Of a DNA stretch of 46,227 nucleotides, positions 27,390-34,756 are shown piece by piece. The stretch is taken from contig NZ_QJRX01000012.1 of assembly GCF_003205495.1 (NCBI RefSeq), positions 1 to 46,227 on the forward strand, read 5' to 3'. This stretch comes from Aquipseudomonas alcaligenes. GTDB lineage: Bacteria; Pseudomonadota; Gammaproteobacteria; Pseudomonadales; Pseudomonadaceae. Position numbers and translations under genes: made by a program. Numbering within the stretch: position 1 is the stretch's first letter; each line of letters begins with the position of its first letter. The notes under the pieces were generated by a model, which worked only from the letters and a program-made list of their open reading frames with translations, had not been told where the DNA came from and ran no database searches.

Positions 27390-28313
27390 TCAAAGCTCTT
27401 CGTCGAAGTAGTCACTATCGAGGCGTGGCAGTTTGAGCAGGCGCGAGGTCACGCCGACTTCGTGGTCCATCATCAGATTGACCAGGCGTTGGCCGTCGAC
27501 CAACACCATGCCCTCTACCGAGCGGGAGAAGTCGACGGCCTGGGCGGAGAAGCCGGAGGTAGTGATGAACACGCCGCGCTTGGCCTTCTGGCCGGCGAGG
27601 GCGCCGTAGAAGGCTTGCAGCTCCGGGCGGCCGACGGTGTTCTGCCAGCGCTTGGCTTGCACATAGACCTTCTCCAGGCCCAGCGCGTCCAGTGAGATGA
27701 CTCCATCGATACCGCCGTCGCCGCTGCCGCCGACCTGTTGCAGGTCTTCGCGGTTGGCGCCGTAGCCGAGGCGGTGCAGCACATCGAGCACTATGACCTC
27801 GAAGCGCGCCGGGCTGACCTGCAGCAGGCTGTCGAGCAGGTCGCCGGCGACGCTGGCACGCAGTTCCTTCAGGGCTTGCTCCAGGCGCTCTTCGGGACTG
27901 GCGGTAGCGGCGCTGGTGGCGAGCGGAGCGTCTGGTTCCGCGTCCAAAGCTACCGCGTCGCTGGCTGTTTTCAATTTCACATCCATGAAGTCTACGGCCA
28001 GATGCTCGACCCGATCGGGTGAGAGCGGGGCGGGATGCGCTTGGGCAAATGCCAGGCCTGCTTCGGTGAGCTTCCAGACGCCGCGCTTGGCGCTGCTGGA
28101 GAGCCCTGAGCGCTTGAGGCGGTCGTGGGCCCAGCCGGCGCGGTTCTTGTAAGTGGCCTGGCCGCTGGCAATGGTTTCCTGGCGCTGGGTGTTGCTCAGC
28201 TGCAGTGCATGGGCAGCGGCCTCATGTGCCTCGCGGGCTGGAGCGCCGTCCGGGCGGCTGGCGAGAAAACGCAGGATGGGTTCGATGAACTGGTCGTAGG
28301 TGGGTAGGGACAT
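27390..28313 (-). CDS. mrr: Mrr-type restriction endonuclease
   Basis: 307 residues, the usual Mrr length. The N-terminal winged-helix domain (about 1-95, YDQFIEPILRFLASRPDG to RGVWKLTEAGLAFA) would bind DNA. A short Ala/Pro linker leads to the C-terminal Mrr catalytic domain with GGSGDGGIDG (D203) and VYVQAKRW (Q219, K221), the Q-x-K variant of PD-(D/E)XK. Mrr cuts methylated DNA of foreign origin and can be lethal when a foreign methylase or high pressure activates it. It ends the minus-strand defence cluster; the gap to the upstream gene is only 27 bases, so it is likely cotranscribed. Residing next to two type I methylases, it must tolerate their marks. Confidence 0.93.
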   Translation of the reverse strand: MSLPTYDQFIEPILRFLASRPDGAPAREAHEAAAHALQLSNTQRQETIASGQATYKNRAGWAHDRLKRSGLSSSAKRGVWKLTEAGLAFAQAHPAPLSPDRVEHLAVDFMDVKLKTASDAVALDAEPDAPLATSAATASPEERLEQALKELRASVAGDLLDSLLQVSPARFEVIVLDVLHRLGYGANREDLQQVGGSGDGGIDGVISLDALGLEKVYVQAKRWQNTVGRPELQAFYGALAGQKAKRGVFITTSGFSAQAVDFSRSVEGMVLVDGQRLVNLMMDHEVGVTSRLLKLPRLDSDYFDEEL

Positions 28314-28340
28314 CCGTGCTACCTGCTGTAAGTGTGGAAA

Positions 28341-29114
28341 TCAGGCCAAGGGTTGCATGGTGCGGCATTTAGGGAAGGCGCTGCAGCCCCAGAAGCGCTG
28401 GCCGGCCTTGGGGCCGCTCTTGACGGTGCGTATCAGCAAGGCGCTACCACACCTGGGGCATTGGCGCTCGGCGTTTGGGTCGCTGCGTTGCTTGAGGCGC
28501 TGCACATGCTCGCGTTGGGTGGCCAGGGTCGGGGCGAGGCGGCCGCTTTGCAGGGCTGCCTGCATGGCTTCGATCTGCTCCTCGCTGAATACCGGTTGGT
28601 CGAATGACTTGATGTAGCGGATAAAGCCGCCGCCCTGGGTGACGTTGGCCGGCATCGGCGTTTTCAGGGTGGCGCCGCCGACGAAGGCGATCACCGAATG
28701 CAGATGCTCCGGCGCCACGCCCAAGGCCGACTCCAGGGCCTTGAGGTGCTTGTAGTTCTGGCGTAGCGGGTTCTGGAACTTGAAGCGCTGCTTGTAGATC
28801 TGCTGAGTCCACTGTGCCTGCTGTTCGCTGCCGAAGATCCAGCCGCGCATGTTCTTGGTCTCCAGCACGAAGATGCCGAAGGGCGAGAGGAACACATGGT
28901 CGATCTGTGTGGTGCCGTCCGGCGAGGGCAGCGTCACGTCATGCAGGCGACGGTAGATCTGACGATCCAGCTGATAGTGAGCAAAGACCCTGACCAGCCG
29001 TTCACCGAACCAGCCCTTGAACCAAGGCGTTTTCAGCAGGCCGATCAGCAGCATGGCCGGGATCAGCCATTTCAGGGTATCCAGCAGAGGCTGGAGAATG
29101 ACGAAATAGTTCAT
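28341..29114 (-). CDS. NERD-domain nuclease-like protein with topoisomerase-type zinc finger
   Basis: 257 residues. One membrane segment at the N-terminus (LKWLIPAMLLIGLL, about 14-27). The NERD domain has IDHVFLSPFGIFVLETKN with D72, E85 and K87, the nuclease core. A C4 zinc finger of the bacterial topoisomerase I type sits at the C-terminus (CPRCGSALLIR, then FWGCSAFPKC). NERD proteins are restriction-like nucleases of poorly known role; the finger would bind single-stranded DNA. Anchoring at the membrane may place it where DNA enters. The core residues are all present, so activity is plausible. Confidence 0.85.
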   Translation of the reverse strand: MNYFVILQPLLDTLKWLIPAMLLIGLLKTPWFKGWFGERLVRVFAHYQLDRQIYRRLHDVTLPSPDGTTQIDHVFLSPFGIFVLETKNMRGWIFGSEQQAQWTQQIYKQRFKFQNPLRQNYKHLKALESALGVAPEHLHSVIAFVGGATLKTPMPANVTQGGGFIRYIKSFDQPVFSEEQIEAMQAALQSGRLAPTLATQREHVQRLKQRSDPNAERQCPRCGSALLIRTVKSGPKAGQRFWGCSAFPKCRTMQPLA

Positions 29115-29138
29115 GGCAGTCCTTTGCGGTTTGTGATC

Positions 29139-29768
29139 CTAAGACTCTGGCCCGATCTGCAGCCCTAGAGCCTTGCTGGCTGCACTAAGCCAACTATCGA
29201 TCATGTCGTTGACCGATGACTGATCAGCCAGCGCTGCTAGGGGGATAGCTTTCACGTAGCACCTGTAGCCAGGTACTTCACTGGCAGTGCCGACGGTGCC
29301 GTCGGCCGGGTACGGAATACCGCACCAGACCTTGCTGTACCAGTTGTACGGCGCTTTGGCCGGGGTATCGCAGACCACAACGGACAAAACAAGCTCACTG
29401 TGCGTTTTCTCAACGGACTCTTGGCTGAATGTCTTGCTGTACTTGTCAAAACCCGTATCGCTGCGAATCCAGGCGCCGAACATCTGGTCACCTTTACGGT
29501 GGTTGTCCCATGGGGCGTCCTGTCCCGCATGCTTCAACCAGAGCAGCGACAGGTCGTAGCAAGGCAAATATCGCCACCCGGAGAACTCGTCGCTTTCAAG
29601 GCCAGCCGCGTCGCCGGGACGTTTGAAAACATGCTCCTGGTAATAAGCGTTCGCGCCAAGACGCTCGCGGATGTAGCCGAGCAGTTCAAACAGGTGCTGT
29701 TGATAGTCCGCAAGCAGGCGGTAGGCGCGACGTACGTCCAACAGTGCATCATCAAGTGACGAGGTCAT
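29139..29768 (-). CDS. Uncharacterised protein coupled to the PD-(D/E)XK gene
   Basis: 209 residues from the ATG at 29768, chosen because it forms an ATGA overlap with the stop of the upstream gene; a longer in-frame version would overlap that gene by over 100 bases. The first 45 residues are a helix pair (LDDALLDVRRAYRLLADYQQHLFELLGYIRERL), the rest an alpha/beta region rich in Trp and Tyr (FSGWRYLPCYDLSLLWLKH, NWYSKVWCGIPYP). I recognise no family and see no catalytic motif. Tight coupling suggests a partner or antitoxin-like companion of the nuclease, but this is unproven. Confidence 0.7.
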   Translation of the reverse strand: MTSSLDDALLDVRRAYRLLADYQQHLFELLGYIRERLGANAYYQEHVFKRPGDAAGLESDEFSGWRYLPCYDLSLLWLKHAGQDAPWDNHRKGDQMFGAWIRSDTGFDKYSKTFSQESVEKTHSELVLSVVVCDTPAKAPYNWYSKVWCGIPYPADGTVGTASEVPGYRCYVKAIPLAALADQSSVNDMIDSWLSAASKALGLQIGPES

Positions 29769-30466
29769 TTGCGGCTCCATGCGCGAAATACTCCGGGAGA
29801 GATCTTTATGCCCGCGGGGCTGAGTTGTCCGAGCCAGCGCATCGGGTGCGTGCGTAGCCCGTGCCAGGCGAAGCAACGGGCCAAATCATTCACCAGACGC
29901 TCCTCTCCGGCGGATGCTCCGACAGTAACTGTTTGCACTGCCTCGAATAGCTGTTGCCAGCTGCGGCAGATAAGCCTGAACGGGCGAAGCTGAGGGGCGG
30001 GAATGGCGCACTTGATCTCTTGCTGCAATCTGGAGCGAGCCGACTCGCGAAGATCGTCCAGACCGCCCAGCGCCAACAGCAGGCAATGGTCAGGCAGCGC
30101 CCCGTCACCCCAGCCGGCCAGCAACTCCCTGGCCAGTTGTTCAGCGCTTTGCTGACGCTGGTTATCGTGGCGCTTGGCTTCGACCAGCAGGGTAGTCTGG
30201 CCATCGCTCAGCACGACATCCGGCTCGACTCGAGTGCCATCCTGCAAGTACCAGGATGGCCAGAACTCCAGTCTATCCAGACGGCCAAAAGGCTCTTGCA
30301 GGAGTGCTGACATGATGGCGCTGAACTGCGTGTCGGAAAGGTAAGACAGGCGCTCGAATACAGTGGCAGTCAGCACGTCTTCGGCTCCGCGCGCTTCTTC
30401 CAGCTGGATTTGCGAGTTTTCCAGCCCGGTGCCGATTCGTTTACCGACCAAGACGGCGTTCAGCAT
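29765..30466 (-). CDS. PD-(D/E)XK nuclease-like protein in type I R-M cluster
   Basis: 233 residues. An N-terminal helical part precedes RVEPDVVLSDGQTTLLVEAKRHD, giving D83, E96 and K98, a textbook PD-(D/E)XK core. The C-terminal half is helical with several Trp and no known motif. It follows hsdS by about 80 bases on the same strand and overlaps the next gene by ATGA. The pair recurs as an accessory to the hsd operon here; a single-strand or modification-dependent nuclease is a fair guess, not shown. Confidence 0.75.
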   Translation of the reverse strand: MLNAVLVGKRIGTGLENSQIQLEEARGAEDVLTATVFERLSYLSDTQFSAIMSALLQEPFGRLDRLEFWPSWYLQDGTRVEPDVVLSDGQTTLLVEAKRHDNQRQQSAEQLARELLAGWGDGALPDHCLLLALGGLDDLRESARSRLQQEIKCAIPAPQLRPFRLICRSWQQLFEAVQTVTVGASAGEERLVNDLARCFAWHGLRTHPMRWLGQLSPAGIKISPGVFRAWSRK

Positions 30467-30545
30467 GTTGCCCCCTGTTCTTAATGATTTTGAGCCTGCA
30501 TCCAGGTGTGTGGATGATGATTAACCAGGCAGTCGACTCGCAGCA

Positions 30546-31973
30546 TCAGGCGCTTTTCCTGCCGCGTTTGGCTTTTGGGGCGGCGGCGCGTTGGGCCTGG
30601 ATGCGTTCGAGAAGCAGGCTGGCGGGTTCGTCGTTCGAGTCTTGGGGCACCAGTTCGCCGCGGAAGGCCTTGGCCAGGATGCTTTGGGTCAGGCGGTCGA
30701 TACGGGCCTTGGCCGTGGCGACCTTGGCTTCCAGTTGATCGGCGAAGGCGAACAGTTGCTCGACACGACGGACAATCTCGGCTTGCTCTTCGAGTGGTGC
30801 AAATGGAATCGCCAGAACTTTCATGTCAGTTAGATGAAGATTTTTAATGGCGCTTCCGACAATTCGACTCGAAATATCGATTTCACCCACCCACTTCATC
30901 AGGGCGATATCAATGAACCTCATATTCACGAGTTTTGAGGCTGGCTTTATAAGAGCGACACTAACAAACAAAGAAAACTCGGCTTGAGTGTTGACCATAG
31001 CCGTTCTGCCGATTGTTCCACTCTTTGTGATTAGCAAGTCGCCCTTTTGAGGGTAGCAGCGCTTACAAAGCTCCTCATGCTCTCTATTAGTAATAAATTT
31101 CGTACTAGAAAAATCAATAACGCCATCACGGATATCCTTGACCGAGATGAACGGAACTCCACTTTCAACATAGGTAGGAGTGTGATGCGTCCCGTCAACG
31201 ATTTTGGCTGACAGGGAATCAAGCGAAACCCATCGCCATGTTTGGGGGATTTCATATTCTTCATTTTTGAGATGGGTTGACGGGGCCTTCTTCGACTTCG
31301 AGAGGAGCAGGCGATCACGCAAAATTGCATTTATCTGCTCTGCCACATCACATCTCGTATTACCGGCTCGCCACTCCTCCGTCAATCGCCCGGAAACCGC
31401 TGCGGCAAGGACGGATTGGCGGAAGCGTTTGAGCAGGGCGGGGATGGTGTCGATGCGAGATTTGAGAGTGTCTACTTGGGCCAGCAGTTCATCGAGTTTT
31501 TGGGCGATGCGGGTTTGTTCGGCGAGTGGCGGAAAGGAAATTTCTGTTTTCTCGAAAGTTCCCTTGGTTACATGACGTAGGCCTACCCCGCCTTGAGCTG
31601 AGCTGATTAGCTCATCCAGCTTCTGATTAATCGCGTAACGAAGAAATCCACGGTTAGTCTCTCGCTCCGAAAACTCAATCTTGAAGATGTGCTGATTCAG
31701 AACGGCATCGCCGCCATGCCAAATATGCGCGCCAAAAGAGGTGCCTGGCGTGCCGGACCAAGCAAAGAGTAGATCGCCATTTTTAACATGGTGCTTTGCG
31801 TCAAACTCTCCTGAGAAATGATTGAACTTTGAAGTCGGATTGTTCAGGTTTTGAATTCTGATGATCGGTAAACCGGACTCTGACCACTCTTGAGGTTTGA
31901 ATGCGCGGCCATTGATCAGGTTGCACAGATCGCCAATCTCAGCGCGTCCCCATCCACTCGGCAACTCACTCAT
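30546..31973 (-). CDS. hsdS: Type I specificity subunit S (system 2)
   Basis: 475 residues from the ATG at 31973, which overlaps the hsdM stop by 8 bases; an in-frame TTG two codons earlier is less likely. Two target-recognition domains (about 1-170 and 220-390) are separated by conserved helices (LAEQTRIAQKLDELLAQVDTLKSRIDTIP; APLEEQAEIVRRVEQLFAFADQLEAKV). The protein sets the methylation and restriction target. The second recognition domain (about 30830-31380) is visibly poorer in G+C than the flanking hsdM, as expected where recognition domains are exchanged between strains. Confidence 0.93.
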   Translation of the reverse strand: MSELPSGWGRAEIGDLCNLINGRAFKPQEWSESGLPIIRIQNLNNPTSKFNHFSGEFDAKHHVKNGDLLFAWSGTPGTSFGAHIWHGGDAVLNQHIFKIEFSERETNRGFLRYAINQKLDELISSAQGGVGLRHVTKGTFEKTEISFPPLAEQTRIAQKLDELLAQVDTLKSRIDTIPALLKRFRQSVLAAAVSGRLTEEWRAGNTRCDVAEQINAILRDRLLLSKSKKAPSTHLKNEEYEIPQTWRWVSLDSLSAKIVDGTHHTPTYVESGVPFISVKDIRDGVIDFSSTKFITNREHEELCKRCYPQKGDLLITKSGTIGRTAMVNTQAEFSLFVSVALIKPASKLVNMRFIDIALMKWVGEIDISSRIVGSAIKNLHLTDMKVLAIPFAPLEEQAEIVRRVEQLFAFADQLEAKVATAKARIDRLTQSILAKAFRGELVPQDSNDEPASLLLERIQAQRAAAPKAKRGRKSA

Positions 31974-33513
31974 CCCCAACCTCCTGAGCCACCGCCAACC
32001 CCATCACCTCGGCCAGCATCCTTTTCTGCTGCTCCGCCTCATCCCCGGCCCCCAGTGCCTGCATCAGCTGATCCAGCTCACGCAGGGCTTCGGTCAGCTC
32101 AGCCATGGCCTCACCGGCCAGTACCTCGGGCGCCGGCAGTTCGCTGGCATCCAGGCTGTCGGCGTCCTTGAGCCAGCTGATATCCAGGGAGTCGCCACGC
32201 TCACGGATCTGCTCGCGGGTAAAGACGCGGAAGCGGCTCTGCTCGCCGATGCCTTCGACATTCTCGGCGCGCGGGCTGGTGCCGTTGGCATCGGCGCCGT
32301 AGGCGTCCTCGAAGGCTTTGAGGTGCTGGGCGCCGAAGGGGGTGCGCTTGCCGAAGCTGGGCATATTGGTGCGCAGGTCGTAGATCCACACGCTGCGGGT
32401 GCAGCCTTCGCTCTGGTAGGCGTCGTCGGGCGAGCCTTTCTGGAAGAACAGCACGTTGGTCTTCACGCCCTGGGCGTAGAAGATGCCGGTGGGCAGGCGC
32501 AGGATGGTGTGCAGGTTGCACTTGTCCATCAGGTCGCGGCGCACGTCGGTGCCGACGCCGGCCTCGAATAGCACGTTGTCCGGCAATACGACGGCGGCGC
32601 GGCCGCCAGGCTTGAGGCCACGGTAGATGTGCTGGAGGAAGGCCAGCTGCTTGTTGCTGGTCTTGTAGGTGAGGTCGTCGCGGGTGGGGCCGCCGCCGCC
32701 CTTGGCGGTGCCGAAGGGCGGGTTGGAGAGGATGACATCGGCCTTGGGCAGGTTCATGCCGGCCTGACCGAGGGCGTTGCCCAGGTGCACCACGCCCTCG
32801 GCGTCGCCTTCCATGCCGTGCAGCAGGCAGTTCATCAGGGCCAGGCGGCGGGTGCCGGGCACCAGCTCGATGCCGACGAAGGCCTGGTTGCGCTGGAAGG
32901 CGCGCTCGCGGTCGTTGAGGTCGTAGTGATCGTCGCTGTGCTGTTTGATGTAGGCATCGGCGGCAATGAGGAAGCCGGCGGTGCCGGCGGCCGGGTCCTG
33001 GATCACTTCGCCGGGTTGCGGCTGGATGACGCGGATGATGCTGTCGATCAGCGGGCGCGGGGTGAAGTACTGGCCAGCGCCGGACTTGGTTTCGCTGGCG
33101 TTCTTTTCCAGCAGGCCTTCGTAGAGGTCACCGAGGCCGTCCTGGCGGGCGCTGAACCAGTCGATGCCGTCCAGGCTCTGGATCAGCTGGTCGAGGTGGC
33201 GCGGCTCCTTGAGGCGGGTCTGGGCGTCGGCGTAGATGGCGGCGATCAGCGGGTCGCTGCTCTTGCCCAGGTCCAGCAGCATCTGCCGGTAGTGGTTGAG
33301 CAGGGTGAGGCCGGATTTGCCGGTGAGGTCCGGCCAGCGGGCGCCTGCGGGCAGCTTGTGCTCGAAGCCGCTGCCGTTCTGCACCTGCTCGTATTCCATC
33401 TTGATGAACAGCAGCAGGACCAGCTCGGTGACGTAGTCGCTGTAGTTGATGCCGTCGTCGCGGAGGACGTCGCAGAGGCTCCAGAGTTTCTGGACGATAT
33501 CGGTGTTGGTCAT
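31966..33513 (-). CDS. hsdM: Type I DNA N6-adenine methyltransferase M subunit (system 2)
   Basis: 515 residues, normal size. N-terminal helical domain (VTELVLLLFIKMEYEQ), then GAGQYFTPRPLIDSII, motif I DPAAGTAGFLIAA and motif IV NPPFGTAKGGG. It methylates adenine in the sequence chosen by HsdS. It follows fic by 3 bases and overlaps hsdS, so fic, hsdM and hsdS must be one transcript. It resembles the EcoKI-type branch and is very different from the 817-residue HsdM of system 1. Confidence 0.95.
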   Translation of the reverse strand: MTNTDIVQKLWSLCDVLRDDGINYSDYVTELVLLLFIKMEYEQVQNGSGFEHKLPAGARWPDLTGKSGLTLLNHYRQMLLDLGKSSDPLIAAIYADAQTRLKEPRHLDQLIQSLDGIDWFSARQDGLGDLYEGLLEKNASETKSGAGQYFTPRPLIDSIIRVIQPQPGEVIQDPAAGTAGFLIAADAYIKQHSDDHYDLNDRERAFQRNQAFVGIELVPGTRRLALMNCLLHGMEGDAEGVVHLGNALGQAGMNLPKADVILSNPPFGTAKGGGGPTRDDLTYKTSNKQLAFLQHIYRGLKPGGRAAVVLPDNVLFEAGVGTDVRRDLMDKCNLHTILRLPTGIFYAQGVKTNVLFFQKGSPDDAYQSEGCTRSVWIYDLRTNMPSFGKRTPFGAQHLKAFEDAYGADANGTSPRAENVEGIGEQSRFRVFTREQIRERGDSLDISWLKDADSLDASELPAPEVLAGEAMAELTEALRELDQLMQALGAGDEAEQQKRMLAEVMGLAVAQEVGDE

Positions 33514-33516
33514 GGC

Positions 33517-34671
33517 TTACTCGGTGGTGGGGCCGGGCAGGGCGCTGCCGGGCCGGTTGATCTGGTAACGGGTGCTGCGGCCGCCGCCGGGCAGGCGGGT
33601 GAGGCAGCCTTTTTCCAGCAGATCGCTCAGGTGGCGGGTGGCGGTGGCTTTGGAGACCTGGGCCACGGCCTGGTACTGGGCGGCGCTGATGCCGGCCTCG
33701 AAGCCCTTGTCGCCGCCATCGAACAGGCGGTTGAGCACCTTGACCTGCTCGGCGGACAGCGCCGCCGCGCGGTACTGCTGCCAGAAGCGCGCCTTGGCCA
33801 GCAGGCGGTCGATACGGGCCAGTGCCTGTTCCAGGCTGCGCAGCAGGGTGGCGAGGAACCACTGCAGCCAGGCGGTGAGGTCCGGCGTGCCGCGCTGGCT
33901 GGTTTCGAGGATGCGGTAGTAGCCGGCACGGTCGTCGAGGATGCTCGCCGACATGGCGTAGAAGCGGATGGCCTGGCGCTCGCTCTGGGCCAGGGCAAGG
34001 TCGGTGAGGGCGCGGGTGAGACGGCCGTTGCCATCGTCGAAGGGGTGCAGGGTGACGAACCAGAAATGGGCAATGCCGGCGCGCAGCAGCGGGTCGAGGC
34101 TGGCGTCCGCGCGGCTGTGCTCGAACCAGGCGAGGAAGGCGTCCAGCTGCGGCTCCAGCACTTCGCGGGGCGGAGCCTCGAAGTGCACGGTGGGGTTGTC
34201 CAGCCGGCCGGAGACCACCTGCATGGGCTCCTCGCCGCGCAGCGCGCCGACGCGGATGCGGCTGGCCAGCGGGAAGTCGTCGGCCGGGAACAGCCAGCGG
34301 TGCCAGCAGAGCAGGCGCTCACGGGTGAGGGGCTGCTGGTGGTTGCCGGTGGCGTCGAGCAGCAGTTCGGCCAGGCCTTCGCTGCGGGCGCTGGGTTTGC
34401 CTTCGGCGGCCAGGCCCAGGCGGCGCGCCAGGGAGGAGCGCACCGAACCGACGTTGAGCTGCTCACCCTCGATGGCTGAGGAGGTAAGGATGTTCTGCAG
34501 CAGGGCGTCCAGGCTGTTCTGCGCCTCGGCCTCGGCGCCGACCGCGCCGGCCATGCCGAGCAACTTGCCCTGCGCCTGGGCGCAGGCCCGCAGCGGCGCG
34601 GCGAGGGCGTCGGCCTGCCAGGTGAAGTGCGGCCAGTCAGGGTGCTGCCAGATCCAGCGGGTGTCGTGCAT
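33517..34671 (-). CDS. fic: Fic-family AMP-transferase with inhibitory helix and C-terminal winged helix
   Basis: 384 residues from the ATG at 34671; an in-frame ATG at 34719 would start inside a palindrome and neither has a strong ribosome site, so the start is uncertain. The N-terminus (WIWQHPDWPHFTWQ) is DUF4172-like. SSAIEG (S64, E68, G69) matches the S/T-xxx-E-G/N inhibitory motif of class II Fic proteins, and the Fic core HPFDDGNGR lies at 209-217. A winged helix (VSKATATRHLSDLLEKGCLTRL with GGGRSTRYQI) ends the protein. Fic proteins add AMP to targets such as gyrase or to themselves. Sitting between hsdR and hsdM, it may set expression or act as a toxin when R-M is lost; two palindromes upstream suggest self-regulation. 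Confidence 0.9.
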   Translation of the reverse strand: MHDTRWIWQHPDWPHFTWQADALAAPLRACAQAQGKLLGMAGAVGAEAEAQNSLDALLQNILTSSAIEGEQLNVGSVRSSLARRLGLAAEGKPSARSEGLAELLLDATGNHQQPLTRERLLCWHRWLFPADDFPLASRIRVGALRGEEPMQVVSGRLDNPTVHFEAPPREVLEPQLDAFLAWFEHSRADASLDPLLRAGIAHFWFVTLHPFDDGNGRLTRALTDLALAQSERQAIRFYAMSASILDDRAGYYRILETSQRGTPDLTAWLQWFLATLLRSLEQALARIDRLLAKARFWQQYRAAALSAEQVKVLNRLFDGGDKGFEAGISAAQYQAVAQVSKATATRHLSDLLEKGCLTRLPGGGRSTRYQINRPGSALPGPTTE

Positions 34672-34689
34672 GGGTGTTCTCAGCGGAGG

Positions 34690-34752
34690 TGAGCCGAATA
34701 GAGAATTTATTCGGCTCATTGAGTGAGCCGATTATGCGGGCTATTCGGCTCA
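34690..34752. promoter_or_regulatory. Two 29-bp palindromes upstream of fic, candidate operators
   Basis: TGAGCCGAATA (34690-34700) and TATTCGGCTCA (34708-34718) are perfect inverted arms with a 7-base spacer. A second copy with one mismatch (TGAGCCGATTA 34724-34734; TATTCGGCTCA 34742-34752) has the same 7-base spacer. They are 34 bases apart and fill the gap between the hsdR stop and fic. Paired palindromes of fixed spacing are typical operators; the Fic winged helix is a likely reader. They could also form RNA hairpins. Confidence 0.7.
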
Positions 34753-34756
34753 CCGG

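Noticed and set aside
32629..34479. A 616-codon plus-strand frame opposite hsdM and fic
   Set aside because: Antisense shadow of two genes with full motifs; Gly/Ala/Val-rich with no family pattern.
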